From positions 1-59,547 of the forward strand of contig CALQBK020000006.1 of the NCBI GenBank assembly GCA_943328795.2: a stretch of 59,547 bases of DNA, written 5' to 3'. The notes under the pieces were generated by a model. It did not search any database and had not been told where the DNA came from. It saw only the letters and a list, made by a program, of their open reading frames with translations. Source of the DNA: Bifidobacterium breve (GTDB lineage Bacteria; Myxococcota_A; UBA796; SXON01). The translations under genes were made by a program, and so were the position numbers. Position 1 is the stretch's first letter. Every line of letters starts with the position of its first letter. This document shows positions 35,758 through 44,175 of the stretch, in pieces.

Positions 35758-37230
35758 CTACGGGCTGAACGGGAGCGCGGAGAGGATGAACTTGAGGTCG
35801 TTGTCGGTGAACCGGAATCCGCCGCCGATGAACCCGGTGACGAACCCGTACTTTGCTCCCAGCGCCACGTTGTCCATGCCGCCCTCCAGGTACAGGTACT
35901 TCAGCGGGTAAGCACGGGCGTTCAACTGGACATCGGGGGTCCCGTCCATCACGGGCCAGGAGCCGTACGTGAAGTCGTAGACATCGGCCGAGACCACGAG
36001 ACGATCGTGGAAGAAGAGGCCGTCGAAGCCCACGCCCCCGGAGCTCTCCTTCAACCCGAACCGGAACACCACGTCGTGAAAGCGCTTTGCGATCTGGAAC
36101 GTGTACCGGTAGTCCGGCAGCACCACGTACTCGCGGTAGCTCGTGCCCAGGTCCGGGATGGAGTGATCCTCGAACGAGATCGAGCCGATCGGGTGGCTCA
36201 CGAACTCGAACACGTACCAGTAGTCCTCCCGCGGCATGATCCGCGCGCCGAGCACGTTCCGGGTGCCCCCCGCCACCGGGTTCCCGTCGAAGTCCCCGGA
36301 CTGCGGGTCGGTGCCCATGTAGAAGTCCCCGCGGTAGTAGACCTCGGTTTGCAGGCGGGACACCTGGCCGAGCAGGCCGTGCACATCCGTCACCGTGTCC
36401 TGGACCTCGGACAGCGTCTCGTTGACGGTCTTCAACGTGGAGCCGTCGTTGATCAGCCCGCCGACGGTGCCTTCGCCCTGGTCGATCTTCTGCACGATCG
36501 ACTCCACGTGCGCCGCGGTGCGGTCCAACGACTCCGTCGCCTGCGCGATCTTCGCCATCTCGGCGTCCACCCCGTTCCCCTTCGTGCCCACCACCGCCTT
36601 GAGCGCCTCGCTCACCTCGCGCAGGTTCTTCGCGATGGCGTCCAGCTCCTCGCGGTTTCCCGTCGCGGTCTCCTTCAGCGACTGGCTCAAGAGCTGCACG
36701 TTCTCCAGCGTCGCGCGGAGCTGGCCCTGGATCCCGGCGTCCCCCGTCAGCTCCTTCACGTGCCCGGTGATCTCCTTGATGTCGTCCGCGATCAGGCCCG
36801 CCTTCTTCTGCAGCGCCTCGAGGTCGGGCGAGGCCTCGTCAAGGCCGATGCTGTCCCCCTCGTGGAGCAGCGTCGCCCCCTTGCCCGGGCTGACCCGGAC
36901 GAACTTGTCGCCGAGGATGCCTTCGCTCGCGAGCGACACCACCGAGTCGATCGGCAGCTGCACGTTCCCTTGGATCTCGAGCTCGACGCGGGCCTGGCCG
37001 CCGTCCAGCTCGACGAGGCTGACCGCGCCGATCGGCACACCCGCGACCCGGATCGGCGTGGTCGCGTAAACGCCCTCCGCAGAGGGGAAAACCGCCCGCA
37101 GGTGGTAGGTGCCTGCCACGCCCTCGGGCCGGTCGTTCGTCAACACCACCCCGACGATGACGAGCCCGATGGCGAACAGGGCGAGCAGGCCGACAAGGAA
37201 TTCGTTCGTGAGGCGACGCACGCCGGGCAC
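35758..37230 (-). CDS. MCE/MlaD-family protein with beta-rich C-terminal domain
   Basis: The 490-aa protein has one N-terminal transmembrane helix (about 10-30) and an MCE domain (about 40-120) with the typical VRVAGVPIGAV-like and GDKFVRVSPG segments. A long coiled coil follows at about 130-290 (LKETATGNREELDAIAKN). So far this is a normal lipid-transport MCE protein of the Mla/Ttg2 type. The last 190 residues differ: short alternating aromatic strands, for example DYRYTFQIAKRFHDVVFRFG and FIGGGFRFTDNDLKF, resemble an outer-membrane barrel. If so, the protein could bridge both membranes. GTG 37230 is the likely start. No MlaE/MlaF partners are adjacent. Confidence 0.88.
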   Translation of the reverse strand: MPGVRRLTNEFLVGLLALFAIGLVIVGVVLTNDRPEGVAGTYHLRAVFPSAEGVYATTPIRVAGVPIGAVSLVELDGGQARVELEIQGNVQLPIDSVVSLASEGILGDKFVRVSPGKGATLLHEGDSIGLDEASPDLEALQKKAGLIADDIKEITGHVKELTGDAGIQGQLRATLENVQLLSQSLKETATGNREELDAIAKNLREVSEALKAVVGTKGNGVDAEMAKIAQATESLDRTAAHVESIVQKIDQGEGTVGGLINDGSTLKTVNETLSEVQDTVTDVHGLLGQVSRLQTEVYYRGDFYMGTDPQSGDFDGNPVAGGTRNVLGARIMPREDYWYVFEFVSHPIGSISFEDHSIPDLGTSYREYVVLPDYRYTFQIAKRFHDVVFRFGLKESSGGVGFDGLFFHDRLVVSADVYDFTYGSWPVMDGTPDVQLNARAYPLKYLYLEGGMDNVALGAKYGFVTGFIGGGFRFTDNDLKFILSALPFSP

Positions 37231-37315
37231 TTAGCCCAAACTGCGCAGGACGCGCGGCTGCAGGTCACGCCGGCGGCACGGGTCGGGGCCGGCGGGTTTC
37301 TTGATAGGCTCCCGC

Positions 37316-40300
37316 GTGCGCTCTCTGCTCGCTCTCGTGCTCCTGTCCCTCGCGGCGCCCGCACAGGCCGCCCCGTTCAGCCCCACGCTGCGTTGGCAGG
37401 TGATCGAGACCGACCACTTTCGCATCACCTACCACGTGCCCGGGGTGAAGAAGGACGGCTCGGTCCAGACCGGCAGCGACGAGTCCCAGCTGGCGCAAGA
37501 GATGGCCGTGGACGCCGAGGTCGCGTACGCGAAGCTCACCGCCGAGATCAAGACGACCCCCAGGGCGAAGATCGAGGTCGTGCTCGTCGACTGGACGGAC
37601 GACGCGAACGGCTACGCCACCATCGTCCCGCAGGACCACATCGTGATCTACGTGACCGCCCCGGAGGCGGACAGCACGCTGTCGCTCTACCGGGACTGGA
37701 ACGAGGCGATCATCACGCACGAGCTCACGCACATCCTGCACATCGATACCGTGGAGGGCCTGCCGCGGGTCGCCCGGGCGGTGCTCGGGCACATCATCTC
37801 GACGCACCAGCTGTCGCCGGGCTGGCTCACCGAGGGCCTCGCGACCTACGAGGAGACGAAGCACACGACCGGTGGACGCGGCCGGAGCGCGCTGGTGGAC
37901 ATGGTGAAGCGCACGGCGGTGCTCGAGGACCGCTTCCCGCCGCTCGGGAACCTGGAGGGGTACCAGTCGACGCCGCCCGGCGGCAACCTGCGCTACCTGT
38001 TCGGCGAGGACTTCGTCCAGTTCGCCGCGGAGCAGGCGGCGAAGGCCGCGCCTGAGGGGCTCGGGAAGCCGGACGCGTGGACCGACTGGATCCACCGGTA
38101 CGGGCGGTCGATCCCGTTCTTGCTGCCCGCGAAAAAGACGTTCGGGCACAGCTTCGTCAACCTGTACTTCCAGTGGAAGGCCGCGCTGCAGGCGCGCTAC
38201 CAAGGGCAGCAGGCCGAGATCGAGGCCGAGGGGCTCACCCCCTACACCGTGGTGTCCCCGAAGGACAACGGCTGCGGCGTGCCGAGCTGGTCGCCCGACG
38301 GGGAGACGCTCGCCTACGCGTGCTCCGATCCCCACACCGGGAGCTCGTTCTGGCTCACCGACAAGGCGGGCGCCAACGGCCGCGAGGTGCTGAAGAACAA
38401 GGCGGCGCGCAGCATCGCGTGGCGGTCGGACTCCACCGGGTTCGCGTTCTCGATGAGCCACGTCGTGGACCTGTACAACAGCTACGACGACGTGTACCTG
38501 TACGACATCGCCGGCGACACGCTCAAGGCGCTGACCTCCGGCAAGCGCGCGCGCGACCCGGTGTTCTCCCCCGACGGGAGCCGCCTCCTGGTGGTGACGA
38601 ACGCCGCGCAGGACACCGCGCTGCAGTACCTGACCATCGACGGCGAGCTGCGGCCGCTGGTCCCCGACGACAACGCCCACTCCCAGTACGGCACGCCCCG
38701 CTACTCGCCCGACGGCTCGCTGATCGCGCTTAGCGCGTGGAAGGACGGCCAGCGCGACCTCTGGATCTACGGCGCAGACGGCGCGCCCGTCGAGCGCATC
38801 ACGGACGATGTCGCGATCGACCGCGACCCGTCGTGGTCGCCCGACGGTCGCTGGCTCTTCTTCGCGTCCGACCGCTCCGGTGTCCCGAACATCTACGCGT
38901 TCGACCGGGAGGGCCGCGGCATCTTCCGGGTCACCAACGTGGTGACAGGCGCCTACGGGCCCTCTGTCCACCCCGACGGCGCGTCCCTCGCGTTCAACGT
39001 GTTCACCACGATGGGGTCGCAGGTCGCGCTGATGCCGCTCGACCCCGCGGCGTGGAAGCACGTGGACGACCTGGACGGGGCGATGACCACGCGGTCGACC
39101 GACTCGGTGCCGAGCCCGATCCGGCCTACGCTCCCCGCCGCCCCGCTCGCGCCCGATCCCGAGCCGGCCGCCCCCCTCGCCCACGTCGATCTCCCCCCGC
39201 GCCCGTACCGGCCCTGGGGCACGCTGCTCCCACCGCGCTTCTGGCTCCCCTCCGGCTCCTTGACCTCCACAGGCGACACCCTCGGCTTCCTGGGCGCCGC
39301 GGCCACCTACGGGCAAGACCTGCTCGGGTTCGTCAGCTACTCCGGGTACCTGACGTGGCGGACGGACGCCTCGTTCCTCGGCGGCGGGGCCTCGCTCGTC
39401 CTCAACCGGTGGCGGCCCGTGTTCGGCCTGTCGTTCGCCGACTACATCTCGGGCTCCACGCTGCTCTACGCCCCGACGCCCACGCCGTCCGACGGCGGCG
39501 GGTACCTGCCTTCGATCGCCCCGAACGGCGAGCGCTACTGGGACAAGCGCATCCGGGCAAACGCGTCGATGGGCTACCCGCTGGGCCCTCGCTCGAGCTT
39601 GAGCGCCTACTGGTCGGGCTCGCTCCGTACGCCCCGGGACGCGATCCCCGAGGACACGTACTTGCCCGCGCTGCCCACGCGCGGCTTCTTCTCGGGGGTC
39701 GGCGTCGGCTGGCGCTACTCCAAGGGCCAGAGCTATACGCGCTCGATCAGCCCCGAGGCGACGCGGTCGTTGGCGGTCGGCGCCGAGCTCACCCCGTCGT
39801 TCCTCGGGAGCTACCGCTTCGACGACACGGGGGCGCGGCAGGCGTTTACCCAGGCGCAGGCGACCGCGGAGTGGCGGGAGTACGTCACCAACCCGCTCAT
39901 CCCGAACCAGGTGTTCGCCTGGAAGCTCTCCGGTGGCGCCACCGTCGGGGACAAGTTCCGGTACGGCAGCTACCGGCTCGGCGGCTCGTTCTCTGAGACC
40001 GGCATCACGGTGGTCCCTGGGGAGTGGCGCATGCTCCGCGGGTACTACCCGGCCTCCGACAGCGGCGAGTGGTACTGGCTCGGCTCGCTCGAAGCACGCT
40101 TCCCGTTGATCCAGATCGACCGCGGCCTCGGCACCTTGCCGTTCTTCCTCCGCTACATCTCGGGCGCCGTGTACGTCGACACGGGCAACGCGTTCGACGA
40201 CTTCTCCGACACGTCGGCGCTCGGGCAAGTGCTGGTGGGCACCGGCGCGGAGCTCCAGCTTTACGCGCTCGCTGGGTACGGCGGCGGGTACATCGTCCGC

Positions 40301-40387
40301 GCGGGGTACGCGTTCGCGCCCCAGGGCGACGGCATCGCGCTTGGCGACCCCGGCGGGGCCTACCTCTCGTTCGGCGTCAGCTTCTGA
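37316..40387 (+). CDS. Secreted gluzincin-like protease with TolB propeller and beta-barrel C-terminus
   Basis: GTG 37316 starts a clean signal peptide (LLALVLLSLAAPAQA); TTG 37301 would prepend five residues. An M1/M61-like metalloprotease region shows HELTH at residues 135-139 and WLTEGLATYEE with Glu 173 as the likely third ligand. Residues about 300-600 hold PD40/TolB-type propeller blades (PSWSPDGETLAYACS, PRYSPDGSLIALSAW, PSWSPDGRWLFFASD). The final 350 residues read like an Omp85/BamA-type 16-strand barrel and end in an aromatic GVSF, a common outer-membrane signal. The 1023-aa protein is probably inserted in the outer membrane with its peptidase and propeller in the periplasm. The stop overlaps the cyclase start (TGATG). 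Confidence 0.88.
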   Translation: MRSLLALVLLSLAAPAQAAPFSPTLRWQVIETDHFRITYHVPGVKKDGSVQTGSDESQLAQEMAVDAEVAYAKLTAEIKTTPRAKIEVVLVDWTDDANGYATIVPQDHIVIYVTAPEADSTLSLYRDWNEAIITHELTHILHIDTVEGLPRVARAVLGHIISTHQLSPGWLTEGLATYEETKHTTGGRGRSALVDMVKRTAVLEDRFPPLGNLEGYQSTPPGGNLRYLFGEDFVQFAAEQAAKAAPEGLGKPDAWTDWIHRYGRSIPFLLPAKKTFGHSFVNLYFQWKAALQARYQGQQAEIEAEGLTPYTVVSPKDNGCGVPSWSPDGETLAYACSDPHTGSSFWLTDKAGANGREVLKNKAARSIAWRSDSTGFAFSMSHVVDLYNSYDDVYLYDIAGDTLKALTSGKRARDPVFSPDGSRLLVVTNAAQDTALQYLTIDGELRPLVPDDNAHSQYGTPRYSPDGSLIALSAWKDGQRDLWIYGADGAPVERITDDVAIDRDPSWSPDGRWLFFASDRSGVPNIYAFDREGRGIFRVTNVVTGAYGPSVHPDGASLAFNVFTTMGSQVALMPLDPAAWKHVDDLDGAMTTRSTDSVPSPIRPTLPAAPLAPDPEPAAPLAHVDLPPRPYRPWGTLLPPRFWLPSGSLTSTGDTLGFLGAAATYGQDLLGFVSYSGYLTWRTDASFLGGGASLVLNRWRPVFGLSFADYISGSTLLYAPTPTPSDGGGYLPSIAPNGERYWDKRIRANASMGYPLGPRSSLSAYWSGSLRTPRDAIPEDTYLPALPTRGFFSGVGVGWRYSKGQSYTRSISPEATRSLAVGAELTPSFLGSYRFDDTGARQAFTQAQATAEWREYVTNPLIPNQVFAWKLSGGATVGDKFRYGSYRLGGSFSETGITVVPGEWRMLRGYYPASDSGEWYWLGSLEARFPLIQIDRGLGTLPFFLRYISGAVYVDTGNAFDDFSDTSALGQVLVGTGAELQLYALAGYGGGYIVRAGYAFAPQGDGIALGDPGGAYLSFGVSF

Positions 40388-42447
40388 TGGCCGCCCACCG
40401 CGGCACGCGGCGCGACGAGGAGCTCGTGTTCAGCTGCCGGCTCGTCGAGCCGATGCTCCGCTACTTCGATGAGAAGTTCGGCGCGGACGCGCTCGCGCGG
40501 CTCGTCGAGCACACGGACACGCCGCTCGCGCTGCTGCGGGATCCCGACCAGTGGCTGTCCACCGGCCAGCTGCTCCGCTTGAGCCTCGCGATGGTCGAGG
40601 CCAGCCACGACCCGCTGGTCACCTACCGCGCCGGCCTGGAGCTGCTGCACCCGAGCGTCCTCGGGACGGCCTGGTACCTGATGCGCGCGCTCGGCGGGCC
40701 CGGCCTCGTCTACGGCCGGATGGCAGGGTTCACCGACCTCTCTCGCATCACGCAGTGGAAGCTCGTGGAGTCCGCCTCCACGCGTGTCGTGATGCGGTTC
40801 GAGGTGGCCGACGGGCACCGGGATCACCCGCTGTTCTGCTTGAACCGACAAGGCGCGCTCGCCGGCATCCCGCGCGTGTTCGACATGCCGCTGGCCCGGG
40901 TGTCCCACCCGTACTGCATCCACGAGGGCGCGCCGTTCTGCGAGTACAAGGTGGAGTGGATCGCCGCGCCGATCGGGCAGGGGCTCTTGCCGTGGGCAGC
41001 GGGCGGCAGCGTAGCGCTCACGACCGGGCTGGCACTGCTCCCGTCGGTGTCGGCCGGCGCAGCCCTTGGCGCGGCTGCGGTGACCATCGGCCTGCTCGGA
41101 GCGTGGATCCGGCTGCTGGACGGGCGGAACCGCCGGGCGCTCAGCGACCAGCAAGAGCAGCTGACCGTCGCGCGCACCCTGCTGGACGAGAACCTCGCCC
41201 GGAACCGCGAGCGCATCCTGCTGGAGAAGGTGGACCAGCTCACGCGCCGGGAGACCGACAGCGAGCGCCTCGTCAGCACCGCGCTGAACGCGATCCGGAA
41301 CACCCTCGGCTACGACCGCGCGATGTTCCTCGCGGTCAACCAGGAGACCCAGCGCCTCGTGTTCGGCGGCGGCGTCGGGCTCGAGGACGCTGCGCTCTCC
41401 GTCCTCGGCTCCCTCTCGCTGATGCTCGATGCGCCGCGCGAGGACGAATTCCTGTTCGCGAACATCTTGCGGCGGGAGACTGGCGCGATGGTGGCCGACG
41501 TCGCGGCGTTCCGGTCCAAGGTGAACGCCAAGAACCAGGCGTTGCTCGACCGCCTCGGGAGCCACGCGTTCATCGCGGTCCCCGTGCGCGGGGCCGATGG
41601 CCCGCTCGGGCTCCTCGTGGTCGACCAGGTCGACGACACCCGCTCGCTGGGCCCGCGGGACCACCAGATGCTCCAGCAGGTCGGCAACCTCGTGGGGCTG
41701 GCGCTTGCGAACGCCAAGCTGGTGGAGAGCTTGCGGAGGGAGCGCCAGGTCCTGGAGTCGGCGCTGCTGCTCAACCAGAAGATCTCCCAGTACCTGCCGC
41801 GCACCGTCGTGGACTCGCTCTCCGACGCGCCGGAGCGGGCGCTGCAGCTGGGCGGCAAGCGCCGGCGGGCGGCCGTGTTGTTCTCCGACATCGTCGGCTT
41901 CACGCCGTGGTCGGAGCTCGCCGAGCCGGAGAACGCCGTCGCGTTCTTGAACTGGTACTTCGCGGCGATGGACCAGATCGTGGACGCCGAGCACGGGATC
42001 TTGGACAAGCGGATCGGCGACGGCATGATGGTGGTGTTCCTGGACGGGGACGGCCAGGAGGCCCCTGCCCGCAGGGCGCTGCGGTGTGGGATGCGGATGC
42101 AGGCGGCGGTCGCCGACCTCAACCGCGCGCCGTCCCGGCCGCGGGAGGACGCGTTCGCGTTGCGGATCGGCGTGAGCTACGGCGAGCCGGTCGCAGGGAA
42201 CCTGGGGTCGGCGCAGCGGATGGAGTACACCGTGATCGGGGACACCGTGAACGTGGCGAGCCGGCTCGAAGGTCGGTGCTCGCCGGGATCGGTGCTCGCG
42301 ACAGCACAGGCGCTCGAGGCCGCTGGGCCCGGCGTGCGCGCCGAGGGCCGGCAAGAGTACCAGCTTAAGGGCCGCACCGCCCCCGTCGTCGCCTTCGAGA
42401 TCCTCGGCGTCGACGACGCCCCGTCCTCGGAAATCGAACCGAACTGA
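40387..42447 (+). CDS. Class III adenylate cyclase with GAF domain
   Basis: The 686-aa protein starts at ATG 40387, overlapping the previous stop. The N-terminal 195 residues form an uncharacterised sensor region ending in HEGAPFCEYKVEW. Two hydrophobic helices follow at about 200-240. A GAF domain covers about 290-440. The C-terminal cyclase domain has FSDIVGFT with metal Asp 501, DKRIGDGMM with Lys 541 and Asp 545, and YTVIGDTVNVASRLE with Thr 615 and the Asn/Arg pair. The substrate pair Lys/Thr, instead of Lys/Asp, is typical of class IIIb cyclases such as CyaC and suggests cAMP production with possible bicarbonate response. The overlap with the protease/barrel gene implies co-expression. 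Confidence 0.93.
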   Translation: MAAHRGTRRDEELVFSCRLVEPMLRYFDEKFGADALARLVEHTDTPLALLRDPDQWLSTGQLLRLSLAMVEASHDPLVTYRAGLELLHPSVLGTAWYLMRALGGPGLVYGRMAGFTDLSRITQWKLVESASTRVVMRFEVADGHRDHPLFCLNRQGALAGIPRVFDMPLARVSHPYCIHEGAPFCEYKVEWIAAPIGQGLLPWAAGGSVALTTGLALLPSVSAGAALGAAAVTIGLLGAWIRLLDGRNRRALSDQQEQLTVARTLLDENLARNRERILLEKVDQLTRRETDSERLVSTALNAIRNTLGYDRAMFLAVNQETQRLVFGGGVGLEDAALSVLGSLSLMLDAPREDEFLFANILRRETGAMVADVAAFRSKVNAKNQALLDRLGSHAFIAVPVRGADGPLGLLVVDQVDDTRSLGPRDHQMLQQVGNLVGLALANAKLVESLRRERQVLESALLLNQKISQYLPRTVVDSLSDAPERALQLGGKRRRAAVLFSDIVGFTPWSELAEPENAVAFLNWYFAAMDQIVDAEHGILDKRIGDGMMVVFLDGDGQEAPARRALRCGMRMQAAVADLNRAPSRPREDAFALRIGVSYGEPVAGNLGSAQRMEYTVIGDTVNVASRLEGRCSPGSVLATAQALEAAGPGVRAEGRQEYQLKGRTAPVVAFEILGVDDAPSSEIEPN

Positions 42448-42503
42448 GAGACTGAGATTCGTTGCATCGCCGGCCCAGCCCGGCCGCGTCGTGCCCCGCG
42501 CGG

Positions 42504-43229
42504 TCAGCCGACGCGCTTCTCGAACACGAACGCGTCGGTCCGGTGCACCTGCGTCAACCGCGCGGTGGTGCGCAGGGGCCACTCCAGCTCGTGCGCCTCC
42601 ACCAGCGTGAGCGCCCCGGCTTGCACGGCCCCGAAGCCCCCACCGAGGTCCGCCGGCGTGAACCTCGGCGGGCCGTCGCCGGTGAACGCGTACGGGCAAG
42701 TCACCACGAGCCGCCCACCCGGCCCCGCGAGCGCAAACGCCTGCTGAAACGCCAGCAGCGGGTCGATCAGCAAGTCCAGCACGTTCGCGAGCACCACCAC
42801 GTCGAACGCGCCAGGTAAGAACGGGGGATCCAACAGGTCGGCGCACACGCACGCCCCGGCGCCCGCGCCGCGCGCGAGGCGGAGCATCGGCAGCCCCTGG
42901 TCCAGCACCACCGTGCCTGGCCTCACGCCCACGCCGCCGCCGAGCTCCAGCGCGCCGACCGGGACCACACCCCGGAGCCAGTCTTGCAGCGGCCCGGCCG
43001 TCGACCTTGCGTAGATGTCGGCCAGCGCGGCTCCGGCCGGCGTGTCGGCGGCCAGCAACGGGGCGCAGTCCCGGGCGACCACGGGGATCCCGTCCACCAG
43101 CGGGTACTCTGCCCCGCACGCCTGGCACCGCAGCCCCTCGCCCCCCGGGTCCAACGTGCCGACGTGCAGCCCCCCGGCGTCCGCACGTCGACAGCGCGGG
43201 CAGACGAGCATGGGCGAGGGCGTGGGCAT
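42504..43229 (-). CDS. SAM-dependent methyltransferase with Trm112-like zinc N-terminus
   Basis: The 241-aa protein begins with MLVCPRCRR and then RCQACGAEYPLVDGIPVV, a two-CxxC zinc knuckle like Trm112 and the heads of many bacterial methyltransferases. A Rossmann-like domain follows with ALELGGGVGVRPG as motif I and FDVVVLANVLDLL as motif IV/V. The substrate cannot be read. It is convergent to the cyclase gene across 56 bases, and its upstream end faces the secreted-protein remnant. Confidence 0.82.
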   Translation of the reverse strand: MPTPSPMLVCPRCRRADAGGLHVGTLDPGGEGLRCQACGAEYPLVDGIPVVARDCAPLLAADTPAGAALADIYARSTAGPLQDWLRGVVPVGALELGGGVGVRPGTVVLDQGLPMLRLARGAGAGACVCADLLDPPFLPGAFDVVVLANVLDLLIDPLLAFQQAFALAGPGGRLVVTCPYAFTGDGPPRFTPADLGGGFGAVQAGALTLVEAHELEWPLRTTARLTQVHRTDAFVFEKRVG

Positions 43230-43268
43230 TCGCCGATCGTCCCATGCCCGCCAGGCCGCGTCAACGCG

Positions 43269-43532
43269 CTACTTCACGCACACGTGGTAGAGCGACACCC
43301 ACGTCGGGCTGCCGGGGAACGTGGTGACGCCCTCCCAGCACGTCGAGCTCGTGCCGTAGCCCTCGAACTCGGCGATGATGGCGCCGGTCTCGTCGTAGTG
43401 CTCGAACGCGAGCGAGTCCGCAGTGGGCTGGCTCCAGGTGCCGCTGTAGCTCGGCTCGGCGGTGAAGCTGATGCTGCCGTCCAGGTTGAACGTGGACTCG
43501 TGCCGGGACACCGAGCCGGACGTGCACTCGAA
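43269..43532 (-). pseudogene. 3' part of secreted-protein gene cut off by an in-frame TAA
   Basis: This 88-codon stretch directly continues the frame of the upstream secreted-protein gene after a single TAA at 43533-43535. It reads on sensibly (FECTSGS, then NLDGSISFTAEPS, a Cys-containing TCWEGVTTF and a final VCVK) and keeps the same Thr/Ser-rich style. This supports a single gene of about 257 codons broken by one stop, or one read through. A GTG at 43511 could restart translation weakly, but no ribosome binding site is evident. Confidence 0.7.
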
Positions 43533-44039
43533 TTAGGAGGTGAGCGCCGTGGTGCCCGTGCAGTGGTCGTTGGTGAAGTCGTGCGGCGCCGTGAACGCGA
43601 CGCTGTAGTTGTTCACCTGCGCGACGTACGTGGAGTTGTTGTTCGTCGTGTTGGACTCGGTCGTGGACGTCGTCGGAGCGGCGGTCATCGTGAGCGCGCC
43701 GGTGGTCTCGGGGTACGCGATGTCCACGTACACGCTGCCGGAGTGGCCCTTGGTGATCGAGGACATGGTGCACGTGATCCGGGTCCCGGACTGCACGCAC
43801 CCGGTGCTCTTGCCGCTCACCGTGCCCATGACCGTGACCGTGCTGCCGTGCGTGACGGGCAGCTGGATCACGACCTGCGGGCTGGAGGCCGTCGCCTGGC
43901 CGCCGTTCGACACCGTCACGGTGTACCGGGCCGTCGCGTACACGTACGGGATCGTGGACTGGGTGATCGCCGACGTAAGGTCGGGGCGGTTGGCGGCTTG
44001 GGCGGAGGGGGCGAAGGCGAGGAGCGCGAGGGTGAGCAT
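43533..44039 (-). CDS. Secreted DUF11-like protein truncated by TAA
   Basis: ATG 44039 has AAGGA upstream and gives a clean signal peptide (MLTLALLAFAPSAQA). The mature part is Thr/Ser-rich and beta-like: YTVTVSNGGQATASS and TSTTESNTTNNNST match DUF11/CARDB-style Ig modules found on surface proteins. Translation stops after 168 aa at TAA, and the same frame then continues for 87 more sensible codons. TAA is unusual in this G+C-rich DNA, so a recent point mutation is likely. The protein is probably exported, and its function is unknown. It is divergent from the FHA regulator gene across a 136-base gap. Confidence 0.75.
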   Translation of the reverse strand: MLTLALLAFAPSAQAANRPDLTSAITQSTIPYVYATARYTVTVSNGGQATASSPQVVIQLPVTHGSTVTVMGTVSGKSTGCVQSGTRITCTMSSITKGHSGSVYVDIAYPETTGALTMTAAPTTSTTESNTTNNNSTYVAQVNNYSVAFTAPHDFTNDHCTGTTALTS

Positions 44040-44120
44040 GGGAGTTCCTTTGGTGGTGGGTAGGGGGCGAGATGCCCTGGCTGCCCCTTGGATGTACCCG
44101 TGGCCTGCACCCACCGGAAC

Positions 44121-44138
44121 CTGTCAGACCTCTGTCAG
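44121..44138. promoter_or_regulatory. Pho-box-like direct repeat CTGTCAG-N4-CTGTCAG
   Basis: Two identical heptamers at 44121-44127 and 44132-44138 start 11 bases apart, one helical turn. They lie between divergent genes, 38 bases before the FHA regulator's ATG. The layout matches sites bound by PhoB/OmpR-type winged-helix proteins, whose E. coli consensus repeat is CTGTCAT with the same phasing. The adjacent FHA gene itself encodes such a winged helix, so self-regulation is a natural guess. Confidence 0.55.
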
Positions 44139-44175
44139 CACCGGACGCCGCCCCGAGGTCCGGGTACAAGGGAAC

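Noticed and set aside
44040-44120. Possible sigma-54 site for the secreted-protein gene on the minus strand
   Set aside because: Only the GG-N10-GC spacing is met; the rest of the consensus is absent.
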